Positions 1 to 9,177 of a stretch of DNA of 64,000 nt are shown piece after piece. The notes below the pieces were generated by a model. It ran no database searches. It was given only the letters and a program-made list of their open reading frames with translations, and was not told the DNA's origin. This DNA comes from Planctomonas psychrotolerans. Its GTDB lineage: Bacteria > Actinomycetota > Actinomycetes > Actinomycetales > Microbacteriaceae. The stretch spans positions 2,684,400 to 2,748,399 of the forward strand of contig NZ_SJEV01000001.1 in NCBI RefSeq assembly GCF_008642235.1, written 5' to 3'. Position 1 is the stretch's first letter. Every line of letters begins with the position of its first letter. Both the position numbers and the translations under genes were made by a program.

Positions 1-13
1 GCGCGGATCCGCG

Positions 14-643
14 TCAGGCGTGCGCGCGGATGAACTCGAGCGCGTCCAGCTGCATCGCGGCGGACACCTCGTGGGACACGCCCGCGTACCGACGTTCGGT
101 GAGCGTCGTGTGGGCGTGCAGCCAGCGCGACGTGCTCGCCGCCACGGAACGGGGGATCACGTCGTCGAGATCGCCGTGCCCGGAGAAGAAGGGCGGTCGC
201 CGCGCCGAAAGCTCGGCGTCGCCCCGATGCCGCCACGGCTCGACGACGAAGCCCGACAGCTGCACCCCGTAGGCGAAGCGCTGGGGCGCGAGCCGCAACA
301 GCTGCATCACCATCGCGCCGCCCTGGGAGAAACCCAGCAGGCCGACCGATGGGAATCCGGGGTGGCCGTCGAGCCAGTCGAGGATCGCTCTCGCGGAGAC
401 GTTCGCCTGTCCCGCCCCGTGATGGTCCGCGTCCAGCCAGCCCCAGCGATCCCGTACCGGCAGCGAACCCCGCAGGGAGGCGGCGACCAGGGGCGCGGGC
501 AGCCGGTCGACCACGGCGTCGAGGTCTCGCTCCACTCCGCCATAGCCGTGCATCAGCAGGATCAGTGGTCGACCGGGACGGTGCTCCGGGGGAGCCGACC
601 ACAGCACGGCGTCTCCGTCTACCGGAGCGGGACGGACGGCCAT
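14..643 (-). CDS. alpha/beta hydrolase, phospholipase/carboxylesterase family
   Basis: Cytosolic serine hydrolase of about 209 residues, the usual size for the small carboxylesterase/phospholipase-like family. The oxyanion-side motif MHGYGG is at residues 31-36, the nucleophile elbow GFSQGG at 104-109 (Ser106), the acid in GDLDDVIP (Asp160/161) and the His in SHE (His191), so the triad is intact. There is no signal peptide. The substrate cannot be told from sequence; members of this family hydrolyse short acyl esters or lysophospholipids. It is read away from a set of 19-bp direct repeats just upstream of its start. Confidence 0.85.
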   Translation of the reverse strand: MAVRPAPVDGDAVLWSAPPEHRPGRPLILLMHGYGGVERDLDAVVDRLPAPLVAASLRGSLPVRDRWGWLDADHHGAGQANVSARAILDWLDGHPGFPSVGLLGFSQGGAMVMQLLRLAPQRFAYGVQLSGFVVEPWRHRGDAELSARRPPFFSGHGDLDDVIPRSVAASTSRWLHAHTTLTERRYAGVSHEVSAAMQLDALEFIRAHA

Positions 644-681
644 GCTGCGAGCCTACGTCCAAGGGGCGAGCGTCTGACGCG

Positions 682-757
682 CGGCGACGCGTCCACCCTG
701 CGGCGACGCGTCCACCCTGCGGCGACGCGTCTGACGCGAGGCGACGCGTCCACCCAA
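682..757. repeat. four tandem 19-bp units
   Basis: Two identical copies of CGGCGACGCGTCCACCCTG (682-700 and 701-719) are followed by two diverged copies (720-738 and 739-757). Each copy has the self-complementary core GACGCGTC. A related fragment precedes the array at about 664-681. The array fills the gap between two minus-strand genes. Confidence 0.75.
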
Positions 758-777
758 GGGGCCGAGCTTCTCACCGG

Positions 778-1029
778 TTAGACGCGGGCGGCGACCTCGG
801 CGAGCGAGGGGTTCGTGGCGCTCGACCCGTCCGCGAAGAGCACGGTGGGCACCGTCTGGTTCCCTCCGTTGATGGCCTCGACGAGCTCGGCCGTGCCGGG
901 GACGTTCTCGATGTTCACCTCGGTGTAGCCGATGCCGGCACGGTCGAGCTGGGACTTGAGTCGCTTGCAGTAGCCGCACCAGGACGTGGAGAACATCGTG
1001 ATGGTGCCGGCCGCGGGAATGTGATCCAT
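778..1029 (-). CDS. mycoredoxin-type glutaredoxin
   Basis: An 83-residue thioredoxin-fold protein. The redox motif CGYC is at residues 18-21, directly after the first beta strand. The cis-proline motif TVP is at 59-61, followed by a GG-like turn region. This length and motif match actinobacterial mycoredoxin-1, which in mycobacteria and corynebacteria reduces mycothiol-protein mixed disulfides. Assigning mycothiol as the partner is inference from the likely phylum. It stands alone between a hydrolase gene and the divergent nitrate transporter gene. A NrdH-type redoxin is a less likely alternative. Confidence 0.8.
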   Translation of the reverse strand: MDHIPAAGTITMFSTSWCGYCKRLKSQLDRAGIGYTEVNIENVPGTAELVEAINGGNQTVPTVLFADGSSATNPSLAEVAARV

Positions 1030-1094
1030 ACGCAGCCCAACACGGCGGCCGTCGCGGAGATTCCCACCACAACCGATCCCAACAGGAGAGCGCG

Positions 1095-1184
1095 GTAACG
1101 GTTCCGCCGGATCTCACAACGCGGATGCGCTCGTGTGATGCGGGCGGAACACGACGGTAACGAAAGCGCACGACTCCCGGAAAC
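1095..1184 (+). promoter_or_regulatory. candidate GlnR-like boxes upstream of narK
   Basis: GTAAC occurs at 1095-1099 and 1157-1161, and GAAAC at 1180-1184, within the 210-bp gap between mycoredoxin and narK. The second GTAAC is followed six bases later by GCACG, a weak match to the GTNAC-n6-GAAAC half-site pair bound by the actinobacterial nitrogen regulator GlnR. The stretch CCGGAAACAC followed by a CGTA-GTCGG-like stretch recurs upstream of nirD. Regulation is inferred from these similarities only. Confidence 0.4.
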
Positions 1185-1239
1185 ACGGCATCCGTAGCGT
1201 CGGGGTCACGTAAGCACCCCTGCTTGGCACGGAGGACTG

Positions 1240-2655
1240 ATGACCGATACAGCACTCGACACCGCGATGGCCGAACCGAGCTCGACGGGGCGCGCGCCCG
1301 TCGAGCTCGTGCACCGACCCGGCAGGTGGATCGACAACTGGGATGCCGAGAACGTGACGCTGTGGGAGCGGGCCGGCCGCACCATCGCCCGCCGCAACCT
1401 GCGCTGGTCGATCTTCGCCGAGTTCCTCGGTTTCGTGGTGTGGCAGCTGTGGAGCATCGTCGTGGTGCAACTGCCCGCCGCGGGCTTCTCCTTCGACACC
1501 GGGCAGATCTTCTGGCTGATCTCCATGCCGAGTCTCGTCGGCGCCACCCTGCGCTTTCCCTACACCTTTCTCGTGCCGAGGTTCGGCGGACGCAACTGGA
1601 CGATCATCTCCGCCGGGCTGCTGCTCATCCCGTCCATCGCCCTCGGCGTCGTGGTGACCCGGCCGGAGACGCCATTCGGAGTCATGTTGTTCATCGCCGC
1701 CCTCGCGGGCTTCGGCGGTGGCAACTTCGCCAGCTCGATGGCGAACATCACCTTCTTCTATCCGCAACGCGAGAAGGGCTGGGCTCTCGGGCTGAACGCC
1801 GCCGGGGGCAACCTCGGTGCCGCCGTCGCGCAACTCGCCGTGCCGATCGTCATCACGATCGGTGCCGCAGCCACGGCGAACCTCTCCCTCGCCGGCTGGG
1901 TCTGGGTCCCGTTCATCCTGCTGGCCATGTTCGGCGCCTACCGCTACATGGACAACCTCACGAGCGCGAAGGCCGACTTCTCGGCATCTGCCGCCGCCGT
2001 GCGGGAGCCGCATTTGTGGATCCTCGCGGTGCTCTACATCGGCACCTTCGGGTCGTTCATCGGCTTCGCCGGAGTGTTCCCCAAGCTGATCGCCGACCAG
2101 TTCCCCGACTTCTCCACCTTCGCGGTGGGATCCGCCTCGCTCTCCCTCGCGTTCCTCGGGGCGCTCGTCGGTTCGCTCGCCCGTCCCTACGGCGGCCGCC
2201 TCTCCGACCGCTTCGGCGGAGCCCGCGTCACCATGGCCGCCTTCGCCGTCATGGCCATGGGAGCGCTCAGTGTCGTGTGGACACTGCCGCTCGGCAACTT
2301 CTGGCTCTTCCTCGGCTGCTTCCTGCTGCTCTTCGTGGCGAGCGGCATGGGCAACGGCGCGACCTACCGCATGATCCCGACCGTGTTCGCCGCCCGATCC
2401 GGTGCACAGAACGCGCACACCGACAGCGGTTCCGTCGGCACGCAGCGCAAGACGGCGGCGGCGCTCGGCGTCATCTCGGCGATCGGGGCGTACGGCGGAT
2501 TCGTCATCCCGCAGGTTCTCGGACTCGCGAAGACCAGCACGGGAAGTTATGACGTGGCCTTCTACTGGTTCGTGGCGGCCTACCTGGTCATGCTGGCCAT
2601 GGTCGCCTTCTTCTACCTGCGCCGGGGATCCGCGGTCGCCGGACAGCGGATCTGA
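1240..2655 (+). CDS. narK: nitrate/nitrite transporter, NarK/NNP-type MFS protein
   Basis: A 471-residue integral membrane protein with about 12 hydrophobic segments. It has the nitrate-nitrite-porter signatures: the glycine-rich GGGNFASSMANITFFYP stretch and its following GLNAAGGNLG around residues 160-195, and GNGATYRMIP in the second half. It imports nitrate (and may export nitrite) across the cytoplasmic membrane. GGAGG at 1231-1235 supports the ATG at 1240. The stop is 10 bases before the nitrate reductase gene, so the two are probably cotranscribed. The N-terminal ~60 residues before the first helix are cytoplasmic. Confidence 0.93.
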   Translation: MTDTALDTAMAEPSSTGRAPVELVHRPGRWIDNWDAENVTLWERAGRTIARRNLRWSIFAEFLGFVVWQLWSIVVVQLPAAGFSFDTGQIFWLISMPSLVGATLRFPYTFLVPRFGGRNWTIISAGLLLIPSIALGVVVTRPETPFGVMLFIAALAGFGGGNFASSMANITFFYPQREKGWALGLNAAGGNLGAAVAQLAVPIVITIGAAATANLSLAGWVWVPFILLAMFGAYRYMDNLTSAKADFSASAAAVREPHLWILAVLYIGTFGSFIGFAGVFPKLIADQFPDFSTFAVGSASLSLAFLGALVGSLARPYGGRLSDRFGGARVTMAAFAVMAMGALSVVWTLPLGNFWLFLGCFLLLFVASGMGNGATYRMIPTVFAARSGAQNAHTDSGSVGTQRKTAAALGVISAIGAYGGFVIPQVLGLAKTSTGSYDVAFYWFVAAYLVMLAMVAFFYLRRGSAVAGQRI

Positions 2656-2665
2656 CCGGCACCCC

Positions 2666-4900
2666 ATGACGCTCCTCCCCGCTACCACCCCCGCCCCGGA
2701 TGCGACGGCTGCTCCGACCGACACCCACTGCCCGTACTGCGCCCTGCAGTGCGCCATGACCCTCACGCCGTCCGGTGCTGAGCCGGCGACGGCCGCGGCG
2801 GACGCGGGGCCGTCACGGCGGGCGGCGCCGGAGGCCGGGCCGCGTCCGGCTCTGCCGCTCACGGTGTCGGGTCGGACGTTCCCCACGAACCGCGGCGGGC
2901 TGTGCAAGAAGGGCTGGACCTCCGCCGCGCTGCTCGGCTCTCCCGACCGCATCCTCGAACCGATGGCGCGGACGGAGGACGGCACGTTCGCTCCGGTGAG
3001 CTGGGATGCCGCGCTCGACCGCATTGCGGACACGCTGCGACGCACGCGGCAGCGGCACGGGGCCGACGCGGTGGGCGTATTCGGCGGCGGCGGTCTCACG
3101 AACGAGAAGGCCTACCAGCTGGGGAAGTTCGCGAGGGTGGCCCTCGGCACCTCCCGGATCGACTACAACGGGCGCTTCTGCATGTCCTCCGCCGCCGCGG
3201 CCGGCACCCGCGCGTTCGGGGTCGACCGGGGTCTGCCGTTCCCGGTCGAGCACCTCGGCCGGGCATCGACCATCCTGATGCTCGGTTCGAACGTGGCCGA
3301 GACCATGCCGCCCTTCATCGGTCACCTGGAGGGCGCCCGAGCCGCGGGCGGACTGTTCGTGGTCGACCCGCGACGATCCGCGACGGCACGACTCACCGAC
3401 GACGGCGCGGGAATGCACCTGCAGGCCACGCCCGGCAGCGACCTCGTGCTGCTGCTCGGTCTGCTGCACATCGTGATCGCCGAGAAGCTCGTCGATGCCG
3501 ACTACGTGGCCGAGCGCACCGTGGGGTTCGACGATGTGCGGCGGAGCGTGAGCACCTGGTGGCCGGAGCGCGTGCAATCGGTGACCGGTGTGCCGACGTG
3601 GCAGCTGCGCATGCTCGCCCGGCGCCTGGCCGATGGCCGCGGCTCCTACATCCTCACGGGGCGGGGAGTCGAACAGCACGTCGACGGCACCGACACGACC
3701 ACCGCGGCCATCAACCTCGCGCTCGTGCTCGGACTGGTCGGCACGGACGGCTCGGGCTACGGCACGCTGACCGGGCAGGGAAACGGGCAGGGCGGTCGGG
3801 AGCACGGTCAGAAGGCCGACCAGCTGCCCGGGTACCGCAAGATCACCGATCCGGCCGCTCGCGCGCACGTCGCCGGGGTGTGGGGGATCGATCCCGCCGA
3901 CCTGCCCGGAGCCGGTATCCCCGCGGTGGAGCTCCTGCACTCGCTGGGGCAGCCCGGCGGGGTGCGGTGCCTGCTCGTGCACGGGTCGAACCTCGTGGTG
4001 TCGGCGCCCAACGCCGATCGGGTGCGCGCCGCACTCGCCACCCTCGACCTGCTCGTGGTCTGCGACTTCTTCTTCTCGGAAACAGCGGCGATGGCCGACC
4101 TCGTGCTCCCCGTCACGCAGTGGGCCGAGGAGGAGGGCACGATGACCAACCTGGAGGGACGGGTGCTCCGTCGACGGCGTGCTCTCGACGCTCCGGACGG
4201 CGTGCGCAGCGAACTGTGGATCCTGTCCGAGCTGGCGCGTCGGCTGGAGTCGCCGTCCACGTTCAGCACCGATTCTCGCGAGGTGTTCGACGAGCTCGCT
4301 CGCGCCTCCGAGGGCGGGCTCGCCGACTACTCGGGCATCTCGCACGATCTGCTCGACACCGGCCGGCCGGTGTACTGGCCGTTCCCGTCGGGGTCGGCCG
4401 GCACCCCGCGGCTGTTCCACGACCGCTTCGCTCACGCCGACGGTCGCGCCCGCATCGTTCCGGTCACGCCTCGCCCCTCCGTTCACACGCCGACCGATGG
4501 GCACGTGCGGCACCGGGGCGACGAGCTGCACCGGACCGGCACGATGACGCTCATCACCGGCCGTCTGCTCGAGCACTATCAGTCCGGTGCGCAGACCCGC
4601 AGGGTCGACGAGCTGCTCGCAGCCCAACCGGAGGCGCGCGCGCAACTGCATCCGGCGACCGCGGTGCGCCTCGGCATCGCCGACGGAGCGGCGATCGAAG
4701 TCAGCAACGCACGCGGCATCGTGCGCTGCCGAGCGTCGGTCACGACGGGCATCCGTCCGGACACGGTGTTCCTGCCGTTCCACTTCCCTGCCGATCAACG
4801 GGCCAACCTCCTCACGTCGGACGCCACCGATCCCATCTCCGGCATGCCCGAGTTCAAGACGGCCGCCGTCACCGTGCGGCCGATGGAGGCATCAGCATGA
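2666..4900 (+). CDS. nasA: assimilatory nitrate reductase, molybdopterin catalytic subunit
   Basis: A 744-residue member of the molybdopterin oxidoreductase family that reduces nitrate to nitrite in the cytoplasm. An N-terminal [4Fe-4S] site is formed by Cys22, Cys25, Cys29 and Cys80 followed by Lys-Lys-Gly. The gap between the third and fourth cysteines is about 50 residues, longer than usual, and Ala/Gly/Pro rich. The molybdopterin domains follow, and the C-terminal dinucleotide-binding domain covers roughly the last 120 residues (LITGRLLEHYQSG onward). There is no twin-arginine signal, as expected for an assimilatory enzyme. I chose the ATG at 2666 because it follows the narK stop closely and sits just before the cysteine cluster. 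Its TGA overlaps the next ATG. Confidence 0.9.
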   Translation: MTLLPATTPAPDATAAPTDTHCPYCALQCAMTLTPSGAEPATAAADAGPSRRAAPEAGPRPALPLTVSGRTFPTNRGGLCKKGWTSAALLGSPDRILEPMARTEDGTFAPVSWDAALDRIADTLRRTRQRHGADAVGVFGGGGLTNEKAYQLGKFARVALGTSRIDYNGRFCMSSAAAAGTRAFGVDRGLPFPVEHLGRASTILMLGSNVAETMPPFIGHLEGARAAGGLFVVDPRRSATARLTDDGAGMHLQATPGSDLVLLLGLLHIVIAEKLVDADYVAERTVGFDDVRRSVSTWWPERVQSVTGVPTWQLRMLARRLADGRGSYILTGRGVEQHVDGTDTTTAAINLALVLGLVGTDGSGYGTLTGQGNGQGGREHGQKADQLPGYRKITDPAARAHVAGVWGIDPADLPGAGIPAVELLHSLGQPGGVRCLLVHGSNLVVSAPNADRVRAALATLDLLVVCDFFFSETAAMADLVLPVTQWAEEEGTMTNLEGRVLRRRRALDAPDGVRSELWILSELARRLESPSTFSTDSREVFDELARASEGGLADYSGISHDLLDTGRPVYWPFPSGSAGTPRLFHDRFAHADGRARIVPVTPRPSVHTPTDGHVRHRGDELHRTGTMTLITGRLLEHYQSGAQTRRVDELLAAQPEARAQLHPATAVRLGIADGAAIEVSNARGIVRCRASVTTGIRPDTVFLPFHFPADQRANLLTSDATDPISGMPEFKTAAVTVRPMEASA

Positions 4901-6534
4901 TCGCGACCATTGCCCTGCGCGTCGTGCTCGTCGGATTCGGTCCGGTCGGCGCACGCCTGGTCGAGGGGCTGCTGCCCGACGTGCGATCGGGCGCGGTGCG
5001 CCTCACCGTGGTCGGCGCGGAATCGGTCGAGGCGTACAACCGTGTGCTGGTGGCGGAGTACGCCGTGGGCCGGGCGGATCGCGACGGCATGGTCGTCACC
5101 GACGCCGCCGCGGCGGAAGCGGCCGGAGTTCGCCTCGCGCTGGGCGTCACCGTCACGGCGATCGACCGCGCACGGCAGACCGTCACGCTGAGCGACGGCA
5201 CCGTCGAAGCGTACGACCGGGTGGTGCTGGCCACCGGAGCCCGCGCGAACGTGCCCACCCTGTACGGGGTGGATCGCCCCACGCCGTCCCGGTCCGCACC
5301 GGCGCGGGCGGCGGAACTGCTGGACACCGGCACCACCCCGCTCCCCGCCGGTATCACGGTGCTGCGCGACCTCGCCGATGCCGAGCGCGTGCAGGAAGCG
5401 GTGCGGAAGCGCCGCCGTATCGTCGTGCTGGGTGCCGGTGTGCTCGGCCTCGAGCTGGCACTGGCCTCGGCGGCCGAGGGCGCCGACGTGTGCGTGGTGC
5501 ACCACGGCGAGATCCCCATGGCACGCAACCTCGACCGGGGCGGTGGACTCGTGCTCGCGCGTGCGTTGGCCCGGGCCGGTGTGTCGGTGGTGGCGCACAG
5601 CCGCGCCGAGGGCGTCGGTTTCCGGCTCACCGCCGAGGGGACACCGACGTTCGATGCCGTGCTCTGCGCCGACGGGAAGTCGATCGCCGGTGACCTGCTG
5701 GTGCTCTCCTGCGGCGTGAGCGCGCGCACCGAACTCGCGCACCTCGCGGGCCTGCCGGTGTCGACGGGCATCCTCGTCGACCGTCGCCTGCGCTCCTGGG
5801 GAGACGACGCGATCTCGGCCATCGGTGACTGCGCCCACGTGGTGGAGCGTCCGGACGCCGTCGGGTCCGGTGCGTTCGCCGTGCCTCCTGGAGCCCCGTC
5901 GGGGCTCATCGGTCCGGGCTGGCGGCAGGCCGACTGGCTCGCCCGCTCGATCTCCGCCGAGGCCGTGTCGGCGGCCGAACCCGAGCCATTGGCCGACGAG
6001 CGCGCCGGCGTGGTCATGCTGAAGGCGGAGGATGTGGACGTCGTGGCCGTCGGATCCGCGTTTCCCGATCCGTGGGACGCCGAGCCCATCGATGTGCGCA
6101 ACGGACGGCCGGCCCGGCAGGTGTCGCAGTGGGCGGATCCGGAGCACGGCAGCTACGTCAAACTCGTTACGCGTGGGGGAGTGCTCGAGGGTCTGGTCTG
6201 CATCGGGATGCCGCGCACGGCCGCCGAGCTGACCCTGCTGTTCGAGCGGGGGAGCGAATTGCCCGCTGACCGGTCGGTGCTGCTCCGCCACGACGGACCG
6301 GACGCCACGCCCGCGTCGGCGAGCGCGGCCAGCGCGCCGGAGGCCACCGTGTGCTGGTGCAACGGGGTCACGGTCGGACACGTGCACGACTCGGTGCGGG
6401 ACGGGGCCGAGACCGTCGCCTGCGTGAGCGCGGCCACCCGGGCCGGTACCGGCTGCGGAGGCTGCAAGGGGCGCATCGCCGAGCTGCTCGACCTCTTCGC
6501 TTCGACCGACGGCACTCAGGAGGTCGTCGTCTAG
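4897..6534 (+). CDS. nasB: FAD-dependent oxidoreductase with C-terminal BFD [2Fe-2S] domain, nitrate reductase electron-transfer subunit
   Basis: A 545-residue protein that resembles the N-terminal half of NirB. It has an FAD-binding start (VVLVGFGPVGARL, residues 9-21), a second NAD(P)H-binding Rossmann motif (VVLGAGVLGLELA) near residue 180, and a C-terminal BFD-type cluster with CWC at 486-488 and CGGC at 520-523. The likely role is to pass electrons from NAD(P)H to the molybdenum enzyme encoded just upstream. The start overlaps the nasA stop (ATGA), so translation is probably coupled. The first motif is GFGPVG rather than GxGxxG-AA, a mild deviation. A stand-alone nitrite reductase component is less likely, as a full nirB lies nearby. 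Confidence 0.85.
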   Translation: MIATIALRVVLVGFGPVGARLVEGLLPDVRSGAVRLTVVGAESVEAYNRVLVAEYAVGRADRDGMVVTDAAAAEAAGVRLALGVTVTAIDRARQTVTLSDGTVEAYDRVVLATGARANVPTLYGVDRPTPSRSAPARAAELLDTGTTPLPAGITVLRDLADAERVQEAVRKRRRIVVLGAGVLGLELALASAAEGADVCVVHHGEIPMARNLDRGGGLVLARALARAGVSVVAHSRAEGVGFRLTAEGTPTFDAVLCADGKSIAGDLLVLSCGVSARTELAHLAGLPVSTGILVDRRLRSWGDDAISAIGDCAHVVERPDAVGSGAFAVPPGAPSGLIGPGWRQADWLARSISAEAVSAAEPEPLADERAGVVMLKAEDVDVVAVGSAFPDPWDAEPIDVRNGRPARQVSQWADPEHGSYVKLVTRGGVLEGLVCIGMPRTAAELTLLFERGSELPADRSVLLRHDGPDATPASASAASAPEATVCWCNGVTVGHVHDSVRDGAETVACVSAATRAGTGCGGCKGRIAELLDLFASTDGTQEVVV

Positions 6535-6565
6535 GCCCGTGCGGTCCCCGAGCCCGTCGCCTTCC

Positions 6566-6758
6566 GGTCCCTGAGCCTGTCGAAGGGACGTTGCGTTACG
6601 CCCCTTCGACGAGCTCAGGGACCGTGGGGAGTGTCCCTTCGACGAGCTCACGGACCGTGGGGAGTGTCCCTTCGACGAGCTCACGGACCGTGGGGAGTGT
6701 CCCTTCGACGAGCTCAGGGACCGTGGGGAGTGTCCCTTCGACGAGCTCAGGGACCGCG
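6566..6758. repeat. REP-like element: inverted copy plus five 33-bp direct repeats
   Basis: One copy beginning GGTCCCTGAGCC (6566-6587) faces five units beginning CCCTTCGACGAGCTCA at 6602, 6635, 6668, 6701 and 6734, spaced exactly 33 bp apart. The facing copies can form a strong hairpin. The array lies between the convergent nasB and hemD-like genes, where it could act as a bidirectional terminator. The motif resembles the short palindromic repeats I know to be dispersed in many high-GC actinobacterial genomes. Confidence 0.85.
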
Positions 6759-6767
6759 GGATCGGGA

Positions 6768-7988
6768 TCAGACGTCGAGGCGGTAACCGCGCTTCACCAC
6801 GGTGGCGACCACGCCCGATGCCGGCAGTGCCGAACGAAGGCGACTGATCGCCACGTCGATCGCGTGCTCGTCCTGCACCTCGGGCAGTGCGGCCAACAGC
6901 GCGGTGCGCGACACCACCCCGCCCTGGGACTCGACGAGCATGCGGAACAGGGCCAGCAGGTTCGGCGGGAGCGGGGCGCGCACACCGCCGATGTCCACGC
7001 ACCGGCCGCGCAGCACCATCTCACCGTGACGGGTGGTCACCCGTTGCACGCGCTCGTTCTCGAGGTGCTCGCACACGAGACGGATCAGCGCGCCCATGCG
7101 GAAGCGCTCGGGGATGAGGGGCGAGATCCCGACGTCGACGAGCGGCTTCGCGGTCACATGACCGACGGCCGCGGCGACCACCGGTCCGCGGAAGGCCGCG
7201 ATCACGTCATCGAGTCGTCCGGCACTGTCGGCCGCGCTGAAGAGGGCGTCGACGGCGGGCGCGCTGGTGAAGGTGACGGCGTCCATGCCCCCCGAGCAGA
7301 CGGCCTCGATCAGGCGGTGCACACGCTGCGGTCCTTCGGGGAGCACCCAGCGGTACGGCGCCACCGTGAGCACGGTCATGCCGGCCGCACGCAGCCGCTC
7401 GATCTGTGCACCGTCGGTGAACCCGTGCAGCTGCATGGCCACCGTGAGCCCGTGATGCGGACCGGCGAGAACCGCGTCGACCAGCGACGCGGTGGTCTCG
7501 CGGTCGCTCATGCCCGAGTCGTTCAGTCCGGCCGCCCGGATGCTGCCGCGCGCCTTCGGACCACGCACGAGGATGCGCGTCTCGGCGAGGACGGCCGTGA
7601 GCGCCTCGCCGAGACCGGACGCGTCTGCCACCTCGAACCAGCGGCGCATGCCGTACGAGGTCGTGGCGAGGAGGATGTCGGGCCGGGCCGCGACGATGGC
7701 GTTCGTGTCCTCGACGAGCGGCGCGTCGTCTTCCGTGGGAGCGATGCGGATGGTCGGCGCGTGCAGCACCTCGGCACCCCGGCGCTCGAGCGCGGTGATC
7801 AGGTCCTCCGAGCGTCGATCCGAGGTGACGCCCACCCGGAACCCCTCCAGCTGATCGGCCCGGAAGCCGGTCGACCCGGGCGTCGACAGCACCGCGGCGG
7901 ACGCACCTTCCGGTTCGGGGGGAGTGGGCGACATGGCATCCGATGGTAGCGCGACGGGCGACGCCACTGCTTCGTCCTGGATCACCAT
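6768..7988 (-). CDS. hemD: uroporphyrinogen-III synthase domain fused to a winged-helix DNA-binding domain
   Basis: About 406 residues. The N-terminal two-thirds (residues ~45-300) is a HemD fold, with [22 protein letters not shown] at its start and [12 protein letters not shown] in the second lobe. The last ~100 residues form an OmpR/PhoB-type winged helix ([27 protein letters not shown]... [10 protein letters not shown]... VKRGYRLDV). Similar fusions are known in actinobacteria beside nitrite reductase genes, where they may regulate rather than, or as well as, make uroporphyrinogen III. The ATG at 7988 overlaps the cobA stop; a second Met at residue 19 is an alternative start. It is last in the nirB-cobA-hemD order. 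An autonomous DNA-binding function is inference. Confidence 0.82.
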   Translation of the reverse strand: MVIQDEAVASPVALPSDAMSPTPPEPEGASAAVLSTPGSTGFRADQLEGFRVGVTSDRRSEDLITALERRGAEVLHAPTIRIAPTEDDAPLVEDTNAIVAARPDILLATTSYGMRRWFEVADASGLGEALTAVLAETRILVRGPKARGSIRAAGLNDSGMSDRETTASLVDAVLAGPHHGLTVAMQLHGFTDGAQIERLRAAGMTVLTVAPYRWVLPEGPQRVHRLIEAVCSGGMDAVTFTSAPAVDALFSAADSAGRLDDVIAAFRGPVVAAAVGHVTAKPLVDVGISPLIPERFRMGALIRLVCEHLENERVQRVTTRHGEMVLRGRCVDIGGVRAPLPPNLLALFRMLVESQGGVVSRTALLAALPEVQDEHAIDVAISRLRSALPASGVVATVVKRGYRLDV

Positions 7989-9175
7989 GCTCGGCTGAGC
8001 GCGGTCGCCCCCTCGACACCGGCACTCTCGCCGACGCCGGCACGGTCGACGCTGGCATGTCCACCGGCGACACCGTCCACGCAGGCGAGCATTCGGGCGC
8101 GCGAGTCGTCATCGGTGGCGAGGCGCACGACCTCCCCGATCACGATGACCGCCGGCGACGTGGCTCCGATGGCCATGGCGGTGGACACGATCGAGTCGAG
8201 CGTCGCGACCGTGGTGCGCTGGGCACTCGAGTAGCCCTGTTCGATGATCGCCATCGGCATGTCGGCGCCCATCCCGTGCCGCGCGAGACCGGCCGAGAGA
8301 TGGGGGAGCGTGGCTACGCCCATGAGCACGACGATCGTTCCGCCGAGACCCGCGAGCGAGGCGAGCTCGCGCTCGGTGAGGGGTGCGTGTCCCGAGATCA
8401 CGGTGAACGCGTGACTCACCTCCCGCTGGGTGACCGGGATGCCGGCGGCGGCGGGTACCGAGATCGCACTCGTGACGCCGGGGATCACCCGCACGGGAAC
8501 ACCGGCGGCCCGGCACGCCACGACCTCCTCGCCGCCGCGCCCGAAGACGTAGGGGTCGCCCCCTTTCAGGCGGACCACGTCGGCACCGCCGAGAGCGCGC
8601 TCGACCATGAGCGCCTCGATGTCGCACTGCGCGACCGGGTGGTGGCCGGGGGTCTTGCCCACGTCGACCAGTTCGGCACCGGGCGCGAGCTCCGCCAGTT
8701 CGTCGTGCGGCGCCAGGCGATCGAAGAAGACGACGTCCGCGTCGCGCAGGGCGTCGAGAGCACCGACGGTGAGCAGGTCGCGCCGGCCGGGCCCACCCCC
8801 GACGAGGGTCACCGATCCGCGCGAGAACGCGGCAGGCGCCTCCACCGAGTGCCACAGGCGTCGTGCCCGGCAGGAGGCGGCGAGCCGTTCCGTGTCGGCG
8901 TCGGAGAGACCCACACTCACGACCAGCTCGGCGGCATCGAGCGCCGCCTCGAGATTCGTGTCGATGTGCGCAACGGTGTGCGCGGTATCAGCGTGCGCGG
9001 TGCTGATGTGCAGGCCGGAGTGCGCGGTGTCGGTGCACACGGTGTAGGTGTGCGGGGCGTCGATGTGCGCGATGTGCGCACCGAGGGTGCGGTACCGGCG
9101 CAGCACGCGACGCGCGGCGTGCGCGTCGCCGACCACCAGTACGGCGCGGCCGGAAACATCGAGGGTCAGCTCCAT
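7982..9175 (-). CDS. cobA: uroporphyrinogen-III C-methyltransferase with a shortened siroheme-synthase N-terminal domain
   Basis: A 397-residue cytosolic enzyme. The C-terminal ~275 residues are a standard [19 protein letters not shown] from residue 122, then [25 protein letters not shown] and the SGH loop. It methylates uroporphyrinogen III to precorrin-2 for siroheme. The first ~118 residues resemble only the Rossmann half of CysG/Met8. The nucleotide loop reads VVGDAHAA in place of GxGxxA, and the dimerisation part is absent. A His-rich repeat occupies residues 34-70 (eight His). It starts 2 bases after nirB ends and its stop overlaps the hemD-like start, so it is clearly an operon member. 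Dehydrogenase activity of the N-terminal part is doubtful. Confidence 0.88.
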   Translation of the reverse strand: MELTLDVSGRAVLVVGDAHAARRVLRRYRTLGAHIAHIDAPHTYTVCTDTAHSGLHISTAHADTAHTVAHIDTNLEAALDAAELVVSVGLSDADTERLAASCRARRLWHSVEAPAAFSRGSVTLVGGGPGRRDLLTVGALDALRDADVVFFDRLAPHDELAELAPGAELVDVGKTPGHHPVAQCDIEALMVERALGGADVVRLKGGDPYVFGRGGEEVVACRAAGVPVRVIPGVTSAISVPAAAGIPVTQREVSHAFTVISGHAPLTERELASLAGLGGTIVVLMGVATLPHLSAGLARHGMGADMPMAIIEQGYSSAQRTTVATLDSIVSTAMAIGATSPAVIVIGEVVRLATDDDSRARMLACVDGVAGGHASVDRAGVGESAGVEGATALSRAW

Positions 9176-9177
9176 GA

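Noticed and set aside
1114-3099. 661-codon minus-strand frame opposite narK and nasA
   Set aside because: No recognisable domain; both opposing genes are well supported by family motifs.
6602-6758. Possible CRISPR array
   Set aside because: The units are contiguous 33-bp direct repeats with no unique spacers and no cas genes nearby.
4795-7002. Long minus-strand open frame opposite nasB
   Set aside because: Low-complexity Arg/Gly/His composition; it includes the REP array translated as [11 protein letters not shown] repeats. The plus-strand gene has clear motifs.
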